Program-made: the position numbers and the translations under genes | Shown: positions 7,871-15,902 of the stretch, piece by piece | Layout: every line of letters begins with the position of its first letter | Position numbering within the stretch: the stretch's first letter is position 1 | Notes under the pieces: model-generated | What the model was told of the DNA's origin: nothing | Database searches by the model: none | What the model saw: the letters and a program-made list of their open reading frames with translations, nothing else | NCBI GenBank assembly: GCA_031278675.1 | Contig: JAITJY010000318.1 | Coordinates: forward strand, 1-33,676 | Source of the DNA: Bifidobacteriaceae bacterium | GTDB taxonomy: Bacteria > Actinomycetota > Actinomycetes > Actinomycetales > WQXJ01 | DNA: 33,676 bases | Direction: 5' to 3'

Positions 7871-9720
7871 CTCGCCTCCGTTTGATCGGGGTGGGTCGCC
7901 AGGTGGCCCGCCTTCCCGGACGCGACCAGCGCCTGGATGCGCGGGAAGTCCCTGAGATCGGCTGGGTAGGCCTCGAGGACCGCGTGGAGCGCCTGGTCAG
8001 CGGCGGTCGGGTGCCCGCCGGCCAGGTGGGGTCGGCTGCTCAGCCGCGCCTCCAACCAGCCGAGCCGCGCCCAGAACAGCCGCCATCGCGCCAGTTGATC
8101 GTTCGGGCTGCTGGGTGTCAGCAGGTCTTCGAGTGGGTCCAGCAAGTCGTGCACGATTCCGTCCACTAGCGCGGCCGGGTCTTGTCCGGTCCGCTCGTGT
8201 GGGCCGGTTGGGCCGGTTGGCGCGGCGGTGGGCGGTGGGCTGCTGGCCAGGGCGGCGATCCGCGCGCGGGCGCGTTCCAGGCGGACCCGCGCTGCGGCCG
8301 GGTCCGGGCCGGGCCAGTCGGCCGGATAGGCGAGGACGGGGACGGCGGGGTCCCGGGGTGGTTTGCGGCGGCGTAGCTCGGCGCGGGGGGTGAGCCAGGC
8401 GGCCCTCACATCGGGGACCCCGGGGACGGGCGGGAGGGGGCCGTACGGTTCGGGGTAGACGGCATCGGCGTCCGGCTCAAGGCCGGCGGCTTGCCGTTGC
8501 GCTGGTGAGAGCCCCGCCAAACTGAGCGTCAACCGCGCCTGACGCCACAGGTGGGGCCAATCCGCCACGCCGCCCAGGGCGGAGAAACCGGCGCGCCAGC
8601 CCAAATCGTAGGCGAGCAGGAAACTGAACAGGTAGATGTCGGCTCGTCCCGGGCGGGTCCCGGCGAGGAACGGGCCGGCGCTGGCGGCCAAGCGTCGCTC
8701 TAGCGTGTCCAGTTTGGCGAAGTAGAGGCGGACGGCGGCTTGCCTGGCCTCGGTCGTCTCGGACCACAGCGCGGCTAGGGCGCCACCGCCGAGTTCGGCG
8801 GCGACACGTTGGGCCGACTCGGCGGCGCCCGGGGAATCCGGGGCCAACCAGCCGCGGGCCGCCAACTCGCGTGTCACCGATTCGGCGCGGGCGAGCGGGA
8901 CGGAGGGCACGGCATCGGGCACGAAGGCGCCCGACTGGTCGATGCCGCCGGGCGGGCGGGGCGGCCAGAGCGAGCGGTCCGGGCGGCGCGACCAGGGCGG
9001 CCCCGCGTTGGGCTGGCGCTGGGCACGGCTGGCGGGCGGGGGCGAGCCGGGAAATGGGGCGGGGAGCGGGTCGGCGCGCTGGTCGGGGATGTGGTAGATG
9101 AAGGTGAGCAGACGCTCGCCGTATTCGGAGACGATGGCCGTCTCGCGTTCCGGGCGGCGGACGAATCCTTTGCGGTAGTAAAGCTTGTGGGCGGCCGACA
9201 TTTGCGGGCTGGAATTGATCTCGATGACACGGAAACCTTGGATCCGGGCCAATGCGATGGCGTGATCCGTGAGGGCCGAACCGATGCGCAAACCGCGGCC
9301 CGAGGGGTGGACGGCGAGCACTGAGAAGGTGAAGTGGTCGGCAGTCCAGTATTCGAGCCGGGGAGTCAGGACCACGCCGAGGACCTGCCCCGCCTCGCTG
9401 GCCGCGATCCAAATGTGCCAGGTTTCGGCGCGCTGGCGGAGTGTCCGCAGGCCCTGTTCGTATTCCTCCGCCACCCAGCATCCGGTGGTGAACGCGGCCA
9501 CCAGTGTGTCCTCGGCGGCGGGCAGTTCCGCAGGCTGAGCTTCCCTGATCACCAGGCCTTCGGGGAGCCGCGGGGCCGCGGCGGGTGGGATCGCTCTTGC
9601 GGGCGGGGCGGGCGCGATGTCTTGGGGGATGTGGGCTGTGTCTTGGGGAACGGAATCGTGCGCGCGGGGCGTGACGGGCGGGCGGACGTGACCTCGCAGA
9701 ATCGGCGATGTGTGGCTCAT
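7867..9720 (-). CDS. GNAT acetyltransferase fused to two GST C-terminal-like domains
   Basis: A 617-residue fusion and the first gene of the operon. Residues 1-55 are Pro/Ala-rich. Residues 56-212 are a GNAT fold: VIREAQPAELPAAEDTLVAAF, then LAVHPSGRGLRIGSALTDHA as the acetyl-CoA loop (RGLRIG, with Arg where the usual motif has Gly) and AAHKLYYRKGFV at the end. Residues about 270-400 resemble a GST all-alpha C-terminal domain (LDTLERRLAASAGPFLAG, RADIYLFSFLLAYD, WPHLWRQARL). A second, more diverged copy covers about 490-610 (RLGWLEARLSSRPHLAGG). No thioredoxin-fold half is visible. A moderate AGGAAA site precedes the ATG. I infer it acts on a thiol conjugate imported by the co-transcribed transporter; S-alkylcysteine salvage by N-acetylation in Bacillus is a loose analogy. 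Confidence 0.8.
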   Translation of the reverse strand: MSHTSPILRGHVRPPVTPRAHDSVPQDTAHIPQDIAPAPPARAIPPAAAPRLPEGLVIREAQPAELPAAEDTLVAAFTTGCWVAEEYEQGLRTLRQRAETWHIWIAASEAGQVLGVVLTPRLEYWTADHFTFSVLAVHPSGRGLRIGSALTDHAIALARIQGFRVIEINSSPQMSAAHKLYYRKGFVRRPERETAIVSEYGERLLTFIYHIPDQRADPLPAPFPGSPPPASRAQRQPNAGPPWSRRPDRSLWPPRPPGGIDQSGAFVPDAVPSVPLARAESVTRELAARGWLAPDSPGAAESAQRVAAELGGGALAALWSETTEARQAAVRLYFAKLDTLERRLAASAGPFLAGTRPGRADIYLFSFLLAYDLGWRAGFSALGGVADWPHLWRQARLTLSLAGLSPAQRQAAGLEPDADAVYPEPYGPLPPVPGVPDVRAAWLTPRAELRRRKPPRDPAVPVLAYPADWPGPDPAAARVRLERARARIAALASSPPPTAAPTGPTGPHERTGQDPAALVDGIVHDLLDPLEDLLTPSSPNDQLARWRLFWARLGWLEARLSSRPHLAGGHPTAADQALHAVLEAYPADLRDFPRIQALVASGKAGHLATHPDQTEAR

Positions 9721-10139
9721 TGGGGCTTTTCCTAGGCGAAAGGCGCGACGCCACGGCGGCAGGCGGCGCGCTAGGAGTGGACGGGTGAAGCGTCAGCAGC
9801 TAAAGCGCATTCGCGCGCTCGGCATTCGGTTCAACCAATTGGCCACGCGGTCATTGTGGTAGCCGCGCGATCGAGGGCGCAAGGAATGTAAAGATGGCCA
9901 CGCTCCCCGCGGCGCCGGCTTAGCCCGCGCCGGCCGTGCGACCTGCGGCCCAATGGCTCTGGCCCTGCGGGCCGTGCCGCTGCAGCGGGCCCGTGGCACT
10001 CAAGACTGCCACACGGCAGTGCGGGCCGAACTCGCAAGAACGCTGCGGCGTCCACCTGAGACTGGAAACCGGCCGAACAGCCCCTCGCGGAACCGTGCTC
10101 CGACCCTCACCCGCGTTCTGTGGCACCCTCAGGATCGGG
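9721..10139. other. intergenic region between the island and the GST/ABC operon
   Basis: About 420 bp with no gene I can support; short open frames here have no family features. It should hold the promoter of the minus-strand operon starting at 9720 and the terminator of the gene ending at 10140. The palindrome CCAATTGG at 9835-9842 and a duplicated GCGCCGGC (9912-9919, 9927-9934) are visible. I found no convincing -35/-10 pair and no tRNA. Confidence 0.5.
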
Positions 10140-12827
10140 TCAGGTCGTCGCGACCTGGCCCGGGCCTCCCGTAAACGCTCCTTGGCGCATCCAATGCTCA
10201 AGACAGGTGTGGGCGACTTGGGCCGCCACCAATGCGGCCACCTCTTGACGACTCGCCTTGGTCGCAGGATCCGCGTCCTCGCTGGCGTCGGCGAGGTCGC
10301 AGACAGCTTTGAAACAGTAGAAGGGGATCGGACCGCCACCGAATCGCGAGCAGGAGGAAGCGATGGCGTCGGCCTCCATGTCCAAAGCGATTGGCGAACC
10401 GCCTTTTTGTTCGCACTCCACGGCGAGACCGTCGCGCTCGCTAGGCGTCTTGACTTTGGTGGCCGTTGTTATGAAAGTGCCGGCTTTGACCGTCGGCAGA
10501 AACGGACCCTGCACCTCAGGGGCCGTGAATCTTGAAAATGTGGACGAGTCCGGCATCAGGAGAAGTGGGCGACGGTGGACCTCTGCCAAGTGAGTTTCGC
10601 CGCTCATCCATCCGCCGTCCCAGGTGGAGTCGGCGACACACACATCGTAGAGATGAACCGACTCGGGGCGAGCCGAGCCGCAGATGCCCAGCGCAACCAC
10701 GGCCTGGACGCCATTATGGCTATGAATAGCAGCGGTGACCGCCGTAGCTGCCTCTTGTGGATTTTGGTGTCCGTGCAGATGGATAACCTCATGGCTTTCC
10801 AGCTTGGCGGCCTGCCACAATAATCCATACCCTTCGGCGGACGGCCGCCCGCTCCCCTTGAAAACTTCAAGCACCGCGTTGCGCTCGTATTCATTGCAGG
10901 TGTAGAGCAACACCTTAGGAGCGGGATCCGCTGGCACCTCAGCAGGGAAACCCTCACTGCTGTCTTGAAGGGTGGCGTGGCACCGTTTGCCGGCCAGGAC
11001 CTCGCGGAAGAGGTTCAGCCCAGTGCTGCCGAATACCTCCAATGCGACGGGGACCAGCTCCGCCTGGAATGCGGCGGTCTCTTTGGCGATGAGACTGAGG
11101 TCCGGCTCGGTCAAGGCCTTTGCGATTCGAGTGGCCAGGCCATTGAAGTCATGGACACCGGGCCGTTGGTCGGTGTCGTCTACCAGGAGGATTCCCGCTG
11201 GGCTGACGGGTTCTTGAGGTTCGATGGATGCTTCGGGCTTCATGCGCGTGAAAGCCCAGGTGAGCGCCATCAGCCCAGCGTCACGTAGAGCGTTCTCAGC
11301 GGCAGTGTGGTTGTGCTGGAGCCAGGACGCTGTGGGCAGCTGGGCCGTTGACGCCGGCGGTTCAAACTCACCATCACAGATTAATTCCCGTTCGTACGGG
11401 TTATGGCATCCGGCATTTTCCAGGAGTGTGCCTAGATGCACCTTGAGCGCGCGTCGCAGCGCGGCGAACTCGCCCACCTTAGCGCTGTCTGTCTCGCCGG
11501 CCGAGTACTTGTCCCAACAATCCTTGATGCCGCTGAGCCGACGGCGCACATCGTCACGGCTGTGCACAAAGACAGCGCGCCTGCCCAACAATCGCCTGTC
11601 AAACCAATGCTCGCATTCGGACCGCACGCCTGAGGACCATGCGCTGGAGTCGTAGAACGGTCGGAAAACAATCAAATGCGGCACGTGTTCGACGATGTAA
11701 TGGTCGCGGGAAGATATGTCGAAGAAGACGGCGTCGCGGACACCTCGCGCTGTCTCGCGGGCGGCAGTTCTGGCTGCCTGGGTTGGCTGGGCGCTAGGGG
11801 GCAGGAAGAAATTGGTGCGATCTTGTTGTTCGGGAGGGTATGGATAGTCCGTTGAAGCTTCGTCCAATGCGCGATCGGGCCACCGTCGAGACAGGTACAC
11901 GTCTCCGGCTGGGTCCTCAACGAAACGCAGCTCGTCTATGGCTGTGGGGCAGACCAGCGGGATTTCCCGTGCGCGAAGCGCTGCGTGCAATTGCATGGTA
12001 TCGTCGACGAGACCCGGGGGCCATGTGGCCAGTGTGGTCGCGTCTCGTTCGAAGTGCGAATTGGCTTGGTTGCTAGTTCGCAGGCTCTTAATCGGGTGGG
12101 ACAGATAGGCTGCCGTCGCGGTTCGCTGGTTCAGTGCCAATCTGAGGGTGGCGAAGCCCTGCTTTAATCCAAGTGGCGTGACAGGCAGCGGAAGCCCAGG
12201 TTTCCCTAGATTTACTGCGACGGTGTCCGCGAAGTGCATTTCCGTGCGGCGCCAGTTCCGAAGCACTCGGAGGTTCTCGGCCAGGCCGCGGGAGACGTCA
12301 GCCTCGGCGTCGACGACTCCGTCGAGGGCGCTGATCAGACGGCCGTCGGCTTGAGAACTCTGTCGGTCGAACAGGTAGTCTCGCTGCGCAAGGCGTGTCC
12401 ACACGTCATAGATGTCGTCGAGGAGCACCACAACCTGGGTTATGCCAAGTGCGGCAAGCGGCTCGGTCTGGACGGCTGACAATAGTTCGCGCGTGCCGCT
12501 GTTGTACCAGCTAAGGTGTGTCAGCAGCACGCCGGGCACGTCAGCGGTCAGGGTTGCGAAGGTCTCGCCAGACTCCTCGACGATCTCTCGCCACACCTGT
12601 CGCAACTGAGCACGGGGTCTGTTTCGGAGGGCGATTTCAAGGTTGGCTGGCCGACCTCTGAGCCTTGCGAGCAGCAGGTCCTCCACGTCGACCACCTTGA
12701 AGCGGCCCTCTGCCTCGAGCTTGGCCGCGACGACGCGAGGCGAGCATGCATAGAGGCCGCAGAGGAGTGTGACCACGCGTGGCGGCAACTGGGGCGAAGG
12801 GTCAGCGCCCGAGTCTGGGGCGATCAT
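10140..12827 (-). CDS. multidomain protein with NDT-like and nucleoside-phosphorylase-fold domains
   Basis: An 895-residue protein; I know no named family for the whole. The C-terminal part (about 635-885) reads as a PNP/MTA-nucleosidase fold: KVLLYTCNEYERNAVLEVF, VVALGICGSA near 711-719, GTFITTATKV, DME at 816-818 (ribose-binding Met-Glu of the family) and VCDLAD with Asp844 at the catalytic acid position. The middle (about 238-425) resembles nucleoside 2-deoxyribosyltransferase-like folds: AYLSHPI, PTAIDELRF, then RDHYIVEHVPHLIVFRPF and SGVRSECEHW. The N-terminus (about 17-150) looks like a P-loop kinase fold whose Walker A has decayed (GLYACSPRVV lacks GKT), followed by VVVLLDDIYDVW. No ribosome-binding site precedes the ATG. 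Base composition is less GC-rich than neighbouring genes. PNP and NDT folds are known as nucleotide-attacking effectors in phage defence, so a defence role is an inference. Confidence 0.7.
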   Translation of the reverse strand: MIAPDSGADPSPQLPPRVVTLLCGLYACSPRVVAAKLEAEGRFKVVDVEDLLLARLRGRPANLEIALRNRPRAQLRQVWREIVEESGETFATLTADVPGVLLTHLSWYNSGTRELLSAVQTEPLAALGITQVVVLLDDIYDVWTRLAQRDYLFDRQSSQADGRLISALDGVVDAEADVSRGLAENLRVLRNWRRTEMHFADTVAVNLGKPGLPLPVTPLGLKQGFATLRLALNQRTATAAYLSHPIKSLRTSNQANSHFERDATTLATWPPGLVDDTMQLHAALRAREIPLVCPTAIDELRFVEDPAGDVYLSRRWPDRALDEASTDYPYPPEQQDRTNFFLPPSAQPTQAARTAARETARGVRDAVFFDISSRDHYIVEHVPHLIVFRPFYDSSAWSSGVRSECEHWFDRRLLGRRAVFVHSRDDVRRRLSGIKDCWDKYSAGETDSAKVGEFAALRRALKVHLGTLLENAGCHNPYERELICDGEFEPPASTAQLPTASWLQHNHTAAENALRDAGLMALTWAFTRMKPEASIEPQEPVSPAGILLVDDTDQRPGVHDFNGLATRIAKALTEPDLSLIAKETAAFQAELVPVALEVFGSTGLNLFREVLAGKRCHATLQDSSEGFPAEVPADPAPKVLLYTCNEYERNAVLEVFKGSGRPSAEGYGLLWQAAKLESHEVIHLHGHQNPQEAATAVTAAIHSHNGVQAVVALGICGSARPESVHLYDVCVADSTWDGGWMSGETHLAEVHRRPLLLMPDSSTFSRFTAPEVQGPFLPTVKAGTFITTATKVKTPSERDGLAVECEQKGGSPIALDMEADAIASSCSRFGGGPIPFYCFKAVCDLADASEDADPATKASRQEVAALVAAQVAHTCLEHWMRQGAFTGGPGQVATT

Positions 12828-12863
12828 TTTGGGGGAGGCGTTGAGTTCAGCGCACAGCTGCCG

Positions 12864-13145
12864 CTAGCGGCTGCACTCTGCGATGTGCCTCTTGATCTCG
12901 CTCGATCCAACGAATCTCTGGCGTTCTTGGAGGATCAGCAGCGACGGGCGGCCTAACGTCGGGTCATAATCGAGGAAATACGGAAGGCGTGCGCGGTCAA
13001 GCAGGTCAGCCAACTCGTCCGTCTCCTGGTTGGGCGGCCCGCCAAGGATCGCGTACGTTGTGTTCAGGTAGGCCCTGCGCGACTCTGCGCTGGCCATCAT
13101 GGTCGCGAACCCGTTCGGTTGGATCGCAGGCACTGCTGTTGGCAT
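12864..13145 (-). CDS. small protein of unknown function upstream of the PNP-fold gene
   Basis: A 93-residue reading frame ending 36 bp before the large PNP-domain gene, so the two are probably co-transcribed. I chose the ATG at 13145 because AAGGGA lies 5 nt before it; in-frame ATGs at 13244 and 13190 have no such site. The C-terminal half (YAILGGPPNQETDELADLL, then LPYFLDYDP, RPSLLI and FVGSSEIKRHI) has the order of a glutaredoxin-like fold: helix, strand, Pro-containing loop, strand, Gly, helix. It has PPNQ where a redox CxxC would sit. That resemblance is weak, and the gene should be treated as unknown. Confidence 0.5.
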   Translation of the reverse strand: MPTAVPAIQPNGFATMMASAESRRAYLNTTYAILGGPPNQETDELADLLDRARLPYFLDYDPTLGRPSLLILQERQRFVGSSEIKRHIAECSR

Positions 13146-13433
13146 TGGTGTCCCTTGTGTTGTCTCTTGTGCTCCGGGTCCCGCCATCATATCTAGCGTC
13201 TCGGAGCCGATGCATGTAAGCGTAGCGGGAGCCTCTGCACTCATGGCAGAGGTGGCCGCGAGAGTCGCGCCCGCGAGAGTCGCGCCCGCGAGACGGAGGG
13301 CAGGGCCGCGCGTTGGGGCGCGGATCAGTCGAAAGCCGTCATACCGCGGGAGACACGCAGCCCAGGCCGCGGTGTCCGGCGGGGCCCCGCTGTCCAGGAA
13401 CTGGGGGGCGTGGGGTCGTAGCTTGCGTTGGGC
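13146..13433. other. intergenic region between the small gene and the epimerase pseudogene
   Basis: About 290 bp with no supportable gene on either strand. It holds a short tandem repeat at 13258-13294 and probably the promoter of the minus-strand pair. The minus-strand frame of the small gene stays open through it, so a longer N-terminus cannot be excluded. Confidence 0.4.
13258..13294. repeat. 15-bp tandem repeat, two full copies plus a partial
   Basis: GCGAGAGTCGCGCCC occurs at 13258-13272 and again at 13273-13287, followed by GCGAGAC. It lies upstream of the preferred start of the small minus-strand gene. No regulatory role is evident. Confidence 0.7.
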
Positions 13434-14404
13434 ATGGTGATCTGAGTGACCGGCGGGACTGGCTATGTTGGGGCCCACATTGTGCGGGGCACGATCTCGT
13501 GGCGGTCGATCGCTCGAACAGATTGGCGGGCCGCGTCGGCGGTGCCAGGCTCGTTCAGCTTGACCTGGCCGACGGCTCCACGTCGTCCCAGCTTGAGGCG
13601 GCGCTCAGTGGTTGCGACGGCGGTGGTCCACTCCGCGGCTTGCAAGCAGGTAGGCGAGCCGGTGGAACGACCCGCCCACTACTACCAGCAGAACGTCGGC
13701 GGGACAGCGAATCTGCTGCTGGCGATGGATGCGGCCGGCGTTGGCAAGCTGGTCTTCTCCTCGGCTGCCGCCGTATATGGCCAGCCGGGCGCCGAGAGGA
13801 ACCGTGATGATGCCGATCTAGCCCCGATCAGGCCGTACGGTCACATTAAGCTGGCCTGCGAGTGGACAGTTCGGAATGCGGCCAGGGCGTGCGGCTGGGC
13901 AGCGGTCAACCTGAGGTCCCCTAGCGTCGCCGGCGCGGGGTGGGACGATCTGACGATCTGGGTGACTGTGTGGCGCTGAACCTGATCCCGACGGTGTTGC
14001 AAAGACTCGCCGACCGCCGCCGCCCTGCGGTTTTCGGGGTCGATTACCCCACCCCGGGCGGCGCCTGCGTTCGCGGTTTTGTCCGCGTGGAGGATCTGGC
14101 CAGTGCCCACGTCGCCGGTTTAGAGTACTCGGACCGCGGTGAGCGACTGTTCGATGTCTTCGACGTTGGCCCTGCCGTGGGTCATTCGGTGCGCGAGGCG
14201 ATCGACGCGATCGGGAAGGCGACGGGCCTGGACGTGACTCCTGATGACGAACCGCGACGGGGGAAAGGTGACCCAGCTATTCTGATCGGTGACGTTGGCC
14301 GGATCGAGCGGGTCTTCGGCTGGAAAGCGCGGCACGGCCTGACCTCGATCGTCGATTCCGCTTGGCGGGCGTGGCAGACGGGCCCCAGACGCTTCGCAGT
14401 TTGA
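13434..14404 (+). pseudogene. galE: decayed UDP-glucose 4-epimerase-like gene
   Basis: Pieces of a GalE-type SDR epimerase are spread over two frames in the right order. They are VTGGTGYVGAHIV (NAD-binding GxxGxxG), GHDLVAVDRSNR, VVHSAACKQVGEPVERP, ENVGG-like QQNVGGTANLLLAMDAAGV, KLVFSSAAAVYG, PYGHIKLACEW (YxxxK) and then LIPTVLQRLADRRRPAVFG and CVRGFVRVEDLASAHVAGL to the end. Four lesions are visible: an in-frame TGA at 13443 just after the probable ATG at 13434; a deletion near 13488; a one-base shift near 13612-13622; and a perfect 8-bp tandem duplication at 13945-13960, removal of which restores the frame. The enzyme would have interconverted UDP-Glc and UDP-Gal, so the polysaccharide locus has probably lost local galactose supply. 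Confidence 0.85.
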
Positions 14405-14473
14405 GGCCCGGCCCCGGCGAATGCGCCTGTGGCGACGTGCGCGAGTTCGGCGAGCCGGTGGCTGCGGCTGTCG

Positions 14474-15739
14474 TCAGGCCGACTGCCTAGCGTCGTAGCG
14501 TTTGGCTAGCCCGAGGCCACCGAGCCAATAGATAAGGTAATGCAGCGCCTGAGCGATGGCGAAGGTCCAACACGCGGCGATCGCGGCCATCTGCGTGGCG
14601 TAGATGATAGCGGCCGCGGAGCCGATTATCGCCAATCGGATGCCCGCCATCGCCATCGCGGCCGGCGACTGGAGCAGCGTGTAGATCTGGCTGAGGGGCG
14701 AGCCCACCAGAGCAGCGGCCGCGGAGACGGCCAATGCTTGCGCAAAGTAGCCACAGGCTTGCCAGTCCTCCCCCAGCACTATTGGGCAGAGCCACGGCCC
14801 CAGTGTGATCACGGCTGTCGCGGTCGCGGTTCCGCAAGCCGCCAACGCCAGGGAGAGCCGCAGGTAATAGGGGGTTATCCGGCCGGTTCCTTCGCGCATT
14901 CGGCTGGCTGTTTCGGCGACAAAGACGCGAGCCACAGCCTCGCCCACAACCGCCAGTGGCAGCAAGACCACGCGTTGTGCCACGCTCATCTCGCCCGTGA
15001 GCGAGGCCCCGAACCACGCGGCGAAGAAGATGATCGGTAGCTGGCGCGACAGGTCGTTGATCAGAGTGGATGGCGTCATTATGGCGGGCATGCGCCAGAA
15101 TTCGCGCAGTGCTTGCTTGTATCCACCAAGGCGCGTTCCGCGCAAGAGCGGGCGGACAACTCGGAGTAGCGGGAGGAACCCGAACGCTCGACCGACCACG
15201 TTGGCGCCGATCAAACCGGTGGCGGAAGGGGAGAGCGCGGCCGCGCCCAATTGGGCGCAAGCGACCGCGGTGGCCTGAACCGGAACCCGTTGGGCTACTA
15301 CCCGATAAGCCTTGTAGCGCAGCGCGGCCTGGGTCAGCGTGCTGAACCCGCTGCCGAGCACCACGGTGGCGCCGGCCCAGAGCGGGGCGAACGGGATGCC
15401 GTCCCAGCCGACCGAGTCGCTCAGCGCCTGTATCAGTGCCATAGCCGCAGCGACCAAGATGCCGCTGGCGACCCCGGCCGCTAGAGCGAGCCGTGTCAGC
15501 CGCCGCGCCGTGTCTTCGGCTGCGGGGATGACGAGCGCCGCGTCGAGCTTGAGCGCCGCGCTGGGTGTCACCGCGGTCGCGACCGCCGTCACGACGGCGT
15601 AGCCGCCGAACGCCGCGGTGGGATAAAGGCGGCTCAGTATCGGCGTCACGCCGAGCACGATTAGCTGGCCGGCAATAGTGCCGCCGCCGATCGCCGCCAC
15701 GCCGCGGACGGATCTTGGCAGCTTGCGCCAAACGTTCAC
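14474..15739 (-). CDS. polysaccharide flippase (Wzx/oligosaccharide flippase family)
   Basis: A 421-residue polytopic membrane protein, close to the usual Wzx length, with about 12 hydrophobic segments. It opens with VRGVAAIGGGTIAGQLIVLGVTPILSRLY, a typical flippase N-terminus, followed by FGGYAVVTAVATAV. It would move undecaprenyl-diphosphate-linked repeat units across the membrane for polymerisation. It starts with GTG and has only a weak AGGCGG site. It lies 163 bp after the glycosyltransferase gene on the same strand and probably belongs to the same transcription unit. It converges with the epimerase pseudogene. Confidence 0.85.
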   Translation of the reverse strand: MNVWRKLPRSVRGVAAIGGGTIAGQLIVLGVTPILSRLYPTAAFGGYAVVTAVATAVTPSAALKLDAALVIPAAEDTARRLTRLALAAGVASGILVAAAMALIQALSDSVGWDGIPFAPLWAGATVVLGSGFSTLTQAALRYKAYRVVAQRVPVQATAVACAQLGAAALSPSATGLIGANVVGRAFGFLPLLRVVRPLLRGTRLGGYKQALREFWRMPAIMTPSTLINDLSRQLPIIFFAAWFGASLTGEMSVAQRVVLLPLAVVGEAVARVFVAETASRMREGTGRITPYYLRLSLALAACGTATATAVITLGPWLCPIVLGEDWQACGYFAQALAVSAAAALVGSPLSQIYTLLQSPAAMAMAGIRLAIIGSAAAIIYATQMAAIAACWTFAIAQALHYLIYWLGGLGLAKRYDARQSA

Positions 15740-15902
15740 GGTGATCGCCGCCTGGCGCCTACCCGCCTACTTGCTCGATGCCGTGCTGGAACACTCAGCA
15801 GACTCTTCACGCTGCGCTGAGGGATCTCGTGGGGATCGAGGCACAGTGAAATTTGACTCAACTTCAAAAGGTCCCCATCCCCTAGTGGTCCAATACTTCC
15901 GG

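Noticed and set aside
8477..9754. 425-residue Arg/Pro-rich frame over the GNAT-GST gene
   Set aside because: It is the alternative-frame reading of a high-GC gene; the composition is unlike a folded protein and there are no motifs.
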